From an uncultured Muribaculaceae bacterium (GTDB taxonomy: Bacteria > Bacteroidota > Bacteroidia > Bacteroidales > Muribaculaceae), in assembly GCA_910587475.1 (NCBI GenBank), contig CAJUMR010000010.1:1-64000 (forward strand): 64,000 nucleotides of DNA. Direction: 5' to 3'. This document shows, piece by piece, positions 60,080 to 64,000 of this stretch. The notes beneath the pieces were generated by a model, which searched no databases, was not told where the DNA came from, and saw only the letters and a program-made list of their open reading frames with translations. Both the position numbers and the translations under genes were made by a program. Each line of letters starts with the position of its first letter. The first letter of the stretch is position 1.

Positions 60080-63000
60080 CTTTCTTAGGTTTGCGTTTCA
60101 AGAATTTAAACATATCGCCCAGTTTATTGAGCTTGCGGCGGTAGACAAAACCGACACCCGTCTGCGTGATCTCACCTTCGAGTATGCTCTCATAGCCCGT
60201 ATGACGGAAAATGCGCACATACATCGTGTGACCTTTGTTGAGGAAGTAATCAAACGATATGTCGTTAATAAGGTTCTGAGAGAAATTCTCGTCGGCATTC
60301 GCATCGGTCGAGTAGTTGCCGCCGATCACGATTTTGAACCGGTCGTTGAACAGCGACTTCGACACCTGGTAACTGTAGCTTGTCGTCTGCGAGCTCGCCC
60401 CGTCGACCGTACGGTCATACTGGTCGATGCCGAAGCTGATGTCGACACCCTTGATATTGTTGGCCGCCCAGCTGTTGAGCTGCGATTCGAGGAACGAATA
60501 CAGCGCATTGCCCGATATCGAAGCGTCGCCCTTGGTGCCGGGGCCTGAATAGATGCCATAGAGCAGCATGTTCATTGCCTGATTGGCGCGTTGGTCGGCG
60601 CTCATCGACTGCAATTCATTGGCCACGGTGACGTCTTCGTCTGTCGAGAGATCGAACGCCACATCCATGCGGTCGAGCGTGCCGGTCACATTGAGAATGA
60701 CATCAAAATCGATAAGCCGCGAATTCTGGCCCGACTGTGTCACATTGGCCTTTATCACATCTGTGGCATGGACATTGAGCGTGGGATTCATTATGTCGCC
60801 GTTAAACGCAACATAACTGTTGTTGTCAAACGCGAAATTCTTTTCCGACATCAACGGCGGCGAGTATCTTACATAGCCTTGATTGATGTTGAGACGTCCG
60901 GTCATGCGTCCGTCACTCAGCGGCGACATCGTGTAGTTGAGCGTGCCGTCGGCTTCGAGCTGCACACGGTTCTTGCCGTCACTCGACAAGTTGACGCCGA
61001 TTGTCGTGCCGTTGTCGATTGTCAGCGACGCATCAAGGATCATCGACATTCCCGAGCTGGTGATACTGTCGGCCAGCATGACAGCCGTCGTATCGGTGAA
61101 ATTGACAAACTTGACCATGTCGCCGGTCGATTGCGACGCGATGGCATTTGCCGCGTCCGATATGACATAAGTGACATTGGTCGGCGGAACGATGCGCAGG
61201 TCGGCATTGACAAACAGCAGGTTCATGTCGCCGTGGATTCTGGAGTCAAGCGACACGAATGCCTTGCCGTAGACATCCGCACCCTTGCGGGCCCGGCTGC
61301 TGTTGACAAGCTGCATCTCGTCAGCCTTGAGAGTGAGATTGATCTTGGGCGACGACAACGACGATATGTCGACACTGCCGTCGATATAAAGCGGATTGTC
61401 GTTGACCCCGGCGATAGTGAAGCGGTCGAAGCTTACGAGATTGTCGACGACGGGTATCTTCTCATTGCTGAATCCATACTCTGTGCCTGTCATGTTGAGC
61501 ATCACAGCCGTGCTGTCGAAATCGAGATAGCCGTTGAACACCGGCGCAGCTTCGTCGCCCGATATGCGCATTGTGCCGTTGAGCACGCCGCGCAATTTCG
61601 CCATGCCTTGCGGCATAAACGGATTGACTGTCGCCAGCGGGAAGCGTATCATCGAGAAATCGAGATTGTAGGGCGACGTTGAGGTCGAGTCGTTGAGCGC
61701 GCCTGCCAGCGTCATGGTCTTGAGTCCGTCGACATAAACGTCGGACTTCGCATAGAGGGTGCCACCGGGCTTTGTCGTCACATCGAAATCAAGTTTCAAT
61801 GAAGCGACACGCTCCTTGCCGTAATAGAAATTGTCGACCGAAACATCACCGACACCGTTAAGATTGCCTTCGACGTTACGCAGCCTTACAGCAGCATTGA
61901 CATCGCCTTTGACCGGAGGGGCAAACGGGTTGATCGACACCCAGTCGGCTATGTGGATATCACTGAGGTTAATACAGAGATCTTCCTGACCCTCAGATCC
62001 GTCGACATGCTCGGTCTGCACCGACAGACGGCTTTTTCCGCCGGTCATGACAAGATTGGCGTCGACATGTCGCGTCGCGATGTTATAAGATATGAAATTG
62101 TCTTCGTTGACCTTCCACGGCTGATAACCGATCACCTGATCGAGAGGTGTGAGATGGAGCGTCGCAACAGAGTCGACGACATCAGCACGGAGCCCCACAT
62201 CGAAGCCCTGCTTCCCTGCTATATTGCTCTGGGTCAGTCTCAGGCCGGCCTCGTTATGAGCCACATAACCTCCGAGATTGACATGAGCCCAGCTGTCAAA
62301 CGTTCCGGGACGGTTCTCGACTCGCGCGTTGACAGCCATGAACTCTCCTTCTTGTTGAAGTTCGAAACCGATTGTGTCGAGGCGCGTCGATCCTGTCACA
62401 AAGCCCAGCAGACGCGAGTCGAGACGCAGTGTCGAGTCATTGGCTGCATCGACGTTCAGCCTCCTGAAGCCTGTCTTGCTTGTCGCAAGCACATCAGTCA
62501 GGGAGTTGTCTGATCCTGCCGTCAGTGTGAGATCAAACTGAGGCAGAGCATGGTGAATCTCCTCGACATTCAATATGCGGTCGGCAATCTGCTTGTCGAG
62601 CACCACAGATGTCAGTGAAAAACGGCTCATGAGCGAATCCAACGACGAAGGGCTGTTGAAACGCATGACAAGATCGCGGTTATGAAGCGAAACGTCGGTC
62701 ACCGAGTCGTTGGATGCGAGTTTGGCCAGCACATCGGAAACCACTATGTTGCGTGCGGGCTGCTTGAATTCAAGATCATGAAGAGTCAGTCCGGCTGCTA
62801 TCACATTTTCCTTGGGATCGATCGACGCATCGCCGGATACGCTGAATGACAGCGAGCTCTCCATATCAGAGAATTTCAATGCCTGGAAATCGATATCATT
62901 GCCCGTAGCATCCAATGTCCATTTATAGGGCACTTCGGCAAGATTGCCGTCGGCTTTCAGACGGATCTGCGTATCGGGATTATCCGAGTGAAGGTCTACT

Positions 63001-64000
63001 TCTCCGCGGCCGCCATCGATTTTTGCCGTAAGATAGATGTCGCGGTAAGTGTAGTCGGCATAACGCGCGCTTTCCACCACTACCGCTGCATCGGCTTTCA
63101 TCGTCGCGTCAAACGGGTCATAGCCATGGCCGTTGGCTTTGAGCGACGCCGTGACATCGCCCGCCCCAAGAGCCGGCATAAACGTTTCGATCGGAAAATC
63201 GACGACTTTCAATGCCGCATTGTAGTCGCGGCCTCTCGAATTCCACCGCCCGTAGAGCGCAAGACTGCCCCCTCCGGTTTTGACCGATACCTTGCCCTTG
63301 ACAGAGCCAGAGTTCATGGCAACGTTGCCGGCTATGGTCATGCGCGGTATATTGAATTCCTTGGCTGCATCCTTTGACATAAGGCTGTTTTTGATGCGGT
63401 TGAGATTGATCACATTGCCCGTCAATGCTATATTGCCGAACAGGTTGTCAGCATCTGTCAGATTGCCGACATAACCCTTTCCGGAGACCGACACACAGCC
63501 ATTGAGCAACAACTTGAGACGGTCAATGTCAATCCGCCCCATCGTTCCGGCGATGTCCACATCGGCATACAGCTGATTGCCATCGGGGACAGTCATGAGA
63601 TATGGCATGAAGGCCGGAAACATTTTTTTCATATCCGCTATGCCCAAACCGCCCTCGACCGAGAGCCTGACAGGCAGATCAGGATCGTTCATCAAGTCAC
63701 CCATACCCATCATCATCGTCGCATCGAGCTGTGTTGTGGCCGTCGTCACCTTCATGGAGTCGAGATACATGGCCGTCGAATCCAGCGCAAAAGTTCCGTC
63801 TGCGACGAGTGTCACCCCGCAGCGCTCGCGACCTTTAAGCCTTACCGGCAGTCGCAGAGTGGTCGCCTGATTATAGAAATCACTGACTGTCAGATCGAGA
63901 GAATCGACAGCAATGTATGCAAAATCCAGTCCGGGCGACGGCACGACTCCGCGCGTCGTGTACAAAGCCTTTGATCCGGTAAACGATATTGTGTCGATCT
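60057..64000 (-). CDS. tamB: TamB/DUF490 translocation and assembly module (partial, 5' end outside)
   Basis: About 1,314 C-terminal residues of a very long AsmA/TamB-like protein; the frame stays open through the right edge, so the start lies outside. It has repetitive beta-strand pattern throughout (DLKFSDMESSLSFSV-type strands), as expected of the periplasm-spanning groove, and a C-terminal DUF490/TamB domain: GTLNYTMSPLSDGRMTGRLN, GYVRYSPPLMSEKNFAFDNN, GNALYSFLESQLNSWAANNI and ILEGEITQTGVGFVYRRKLN. With TamL it forms an inner-to-outer-membrane bridge thought to carry phospholipid. It is upstream of tamL with overlapping ends, so the two are one transcript. Confidence 0.92.
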   Translation of the reverse strand, partial: IDTISFTGSKALYTTRGVVPSPGLDFAYIAVDSLDLTVSDFYNQATTLRLPVRLKGRERCGVTLVADGTFALDSTAMYLDSMKVTTATTQLDATMMMGMGDLMNDPDLPVRLSVEGGLGIADMKKMFPAFMPYLMTVPDGNQLYADVDIAGTMGRIDIDRLKLLLNGCVSVSGKGYVGNLTDADNLFGNIALTGNVINLNRIKNSLMSKDAAKEFNIPRMTIAGNVAMNSGSVKGKVSVKTGGGSLALYGRWNSRGRDYNAALKVVDFPIETFMPALGAGDVTASLKANGHGYDPFDATMKADAAVVVESARYADYTYRDIYLTAKIDGGRGEVDLHSDNPDTQIRLKADGNLAEVPYKWTLDATGNDIDFQALKFSDMESSLSFSVSGDASIDPKENVIAAGLTLHDLEFKQPARNIVVSDVLAKLASNDSVTDVSLHNRDLVMRFNSPSSLDSLMSRFSLTSVVLDKQIADRILNVEEIHHALPQFDLTLTAGSDNSLTDVLATSKTGFRRLNVDAANDSTLRLDSRLLGFVTGSTRLDTIGFELQQEGEFMAVNARVENRPGTFDSWAHVNLGGYVAHNEAGLRLTQSNIAGKQGFDVGLRADVVDSVATLHLTPLDQVIGYQPWKVNEDNFISYNIATRHVDANLVMTGGKSRLSVQTEHVDGSEGQEDLCINLSDIHIADWVSINPFAPPVKGDVNAAVRLRNVEGNLNGVGDVSVDNFYYGKERVASLKLDFDVTTKPGGTLYAKSDVYVDGLKTMTLAGALNDSTSTSPYNLDFSMIRFPLATVNPFMPQGMAKLRGVLNGTMRISGDEAAPVFNGYLDFDSTAVMLNMTGTEYGFSNEKIPVVDNLVSFDRFTIAGVNDNPLYIDGSVDISSLSSPKINLTLKADEMQLVNSSRARKGADVYGKAFVSLDSRIHGDMNLLFVNADLRIVPPTNVTYVISDAANAIASQSTGDMVKFVNFTDTTAVMLADSITSSGMSMILDASLTIDNGTTIGVNLSSDGKNRVQLEADGTLNYTMSPLSDGRMTGRLNINQGYVRYSPPLMSEKNFAFDNNSYVAFNGDIMNPTLNVHATDVIKANVTQSGQNSRLIDFDVILNVTGTLDRMDVAFDLSTDEDVTVANELQSMSADQRANQAMNMLLYGIYSGPGTKGDASISGNALYSFLESQLNSWAANNIKGVDISFGIDQYDRTVDGASSQTTSYSYQVSKSLFNDRFKIVIGGNYSTDANADENFSQNLINDISFDYFLNKGHTMYVRIFRHTGYESILEGEITQTGVGFVYRRKLNKLGDMFKFLKRKPKKDENVDVK

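Noticed and set aside
1..64000. CRISPR arrays, prophage, insertion sequences, rRNA genes
   Set aside because: No regularly spaced repeats, phage structural genes, transposases or rRNA-like sequence were seen in the window.

Overview
The window reads as the chromosome of a Bacteroidales bacterium, most likely a gut member of the Muribaculaceae or a close relative (inference). Three things support this. Many genes follow copies of the Bacteroidetes -7 promoter motif TAnnTTTG, several with a TTG at -33. The families are typical: SprA, T9SS sorting tails, DUF4855, DUF4491, DUF3098, GIN/DUF2807, a TamB/TamL pair, and Rho with a long disordered insert. The gene orders ruvA-sprA and ftsX-DUF3098-uppP-truB-queA are also Bacteroidetes-like. 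No phage, insertion sequence, integrase or CRISPR array was seen; the region looks like ordinary core chromosome with some lineage-specific islands.

Layout. At 1-2.0 kb lie methylmalonyl-CoA decarboxylase alpha (cut by the left edge), methylmalonyl-CoA epimerase and an Lrp-type regulator, all leftward, with a 20-bp palindrome just downstream of the predicted epimerase promoter. At 2.4-5.1 kb are a pRiA4b Orf3-like protein, a secreted histidine acid phosphatase and a convergent RecA-fold-like protein that lacks a normal P-loop. At 5.2-13.5 kb are a possible gene remnant, ruvA and the giant type IX translocon gene sprA. At 13.6-15.7 kb are a membrane protein, tRNA-Cys and an SGNH hydrolase.

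At 15.8-21.8 kb is a tight operon: DsbD N-domain protein, DsbD, MazG, topoisomerase III, Nudix hydrolase and a 51-residue Cys-rich membrane protein. A two-cluster ferredoxin, LptD and exonuclease III follow. Rho runs leftward with a leader of about 220 nt. At 28.3-32.5 kb are three tandem DUF4855 secreted paralogs; two carry T9SS sorting tails and the third does not. The third appears to belong to an operon with two GIN-domain proteins and a tRNA-dihydrouridine synthase (up to 35 kb). A DUF4465-like lipoprotein follows.

At 36.1-39.1 kb are three sugar-activation genes (NeuC/LegG-like, NeuA/LegF-like and a CBS-nucleotidyltransferase like PtmE), which look like part of a nonulosonic (sialic or legionaminic) acid pathway. 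Then come obg, prmC and recX, converging on the queA-truB-uppP-DUF3098-ftsX operon. At 45.6-48.5 kb a small His-rich protein precedes a TonB-dependent receptor. Next are an acyl-CoA synthetase, a DUF4491 protein, two glycosyltransferases, a large T9SS-tailed secreted protein, greA, a HIT protein, and a lipoprotein whose thioredoxin-like domain has lost its CxxC. The right end holds TamL and TamB (cut by the right edge).

The common theme is envelope building and protein export: type IX secretion (sprA plus three tailed cargo candidates), LPS export (lptD), TamA/B-type transport, lipid-carrier recycling (uppP), periplasmic thiol chemistry (dsbD) and surface-sugar synthesis. All family names come from reading the translated sequence; no database search was run.
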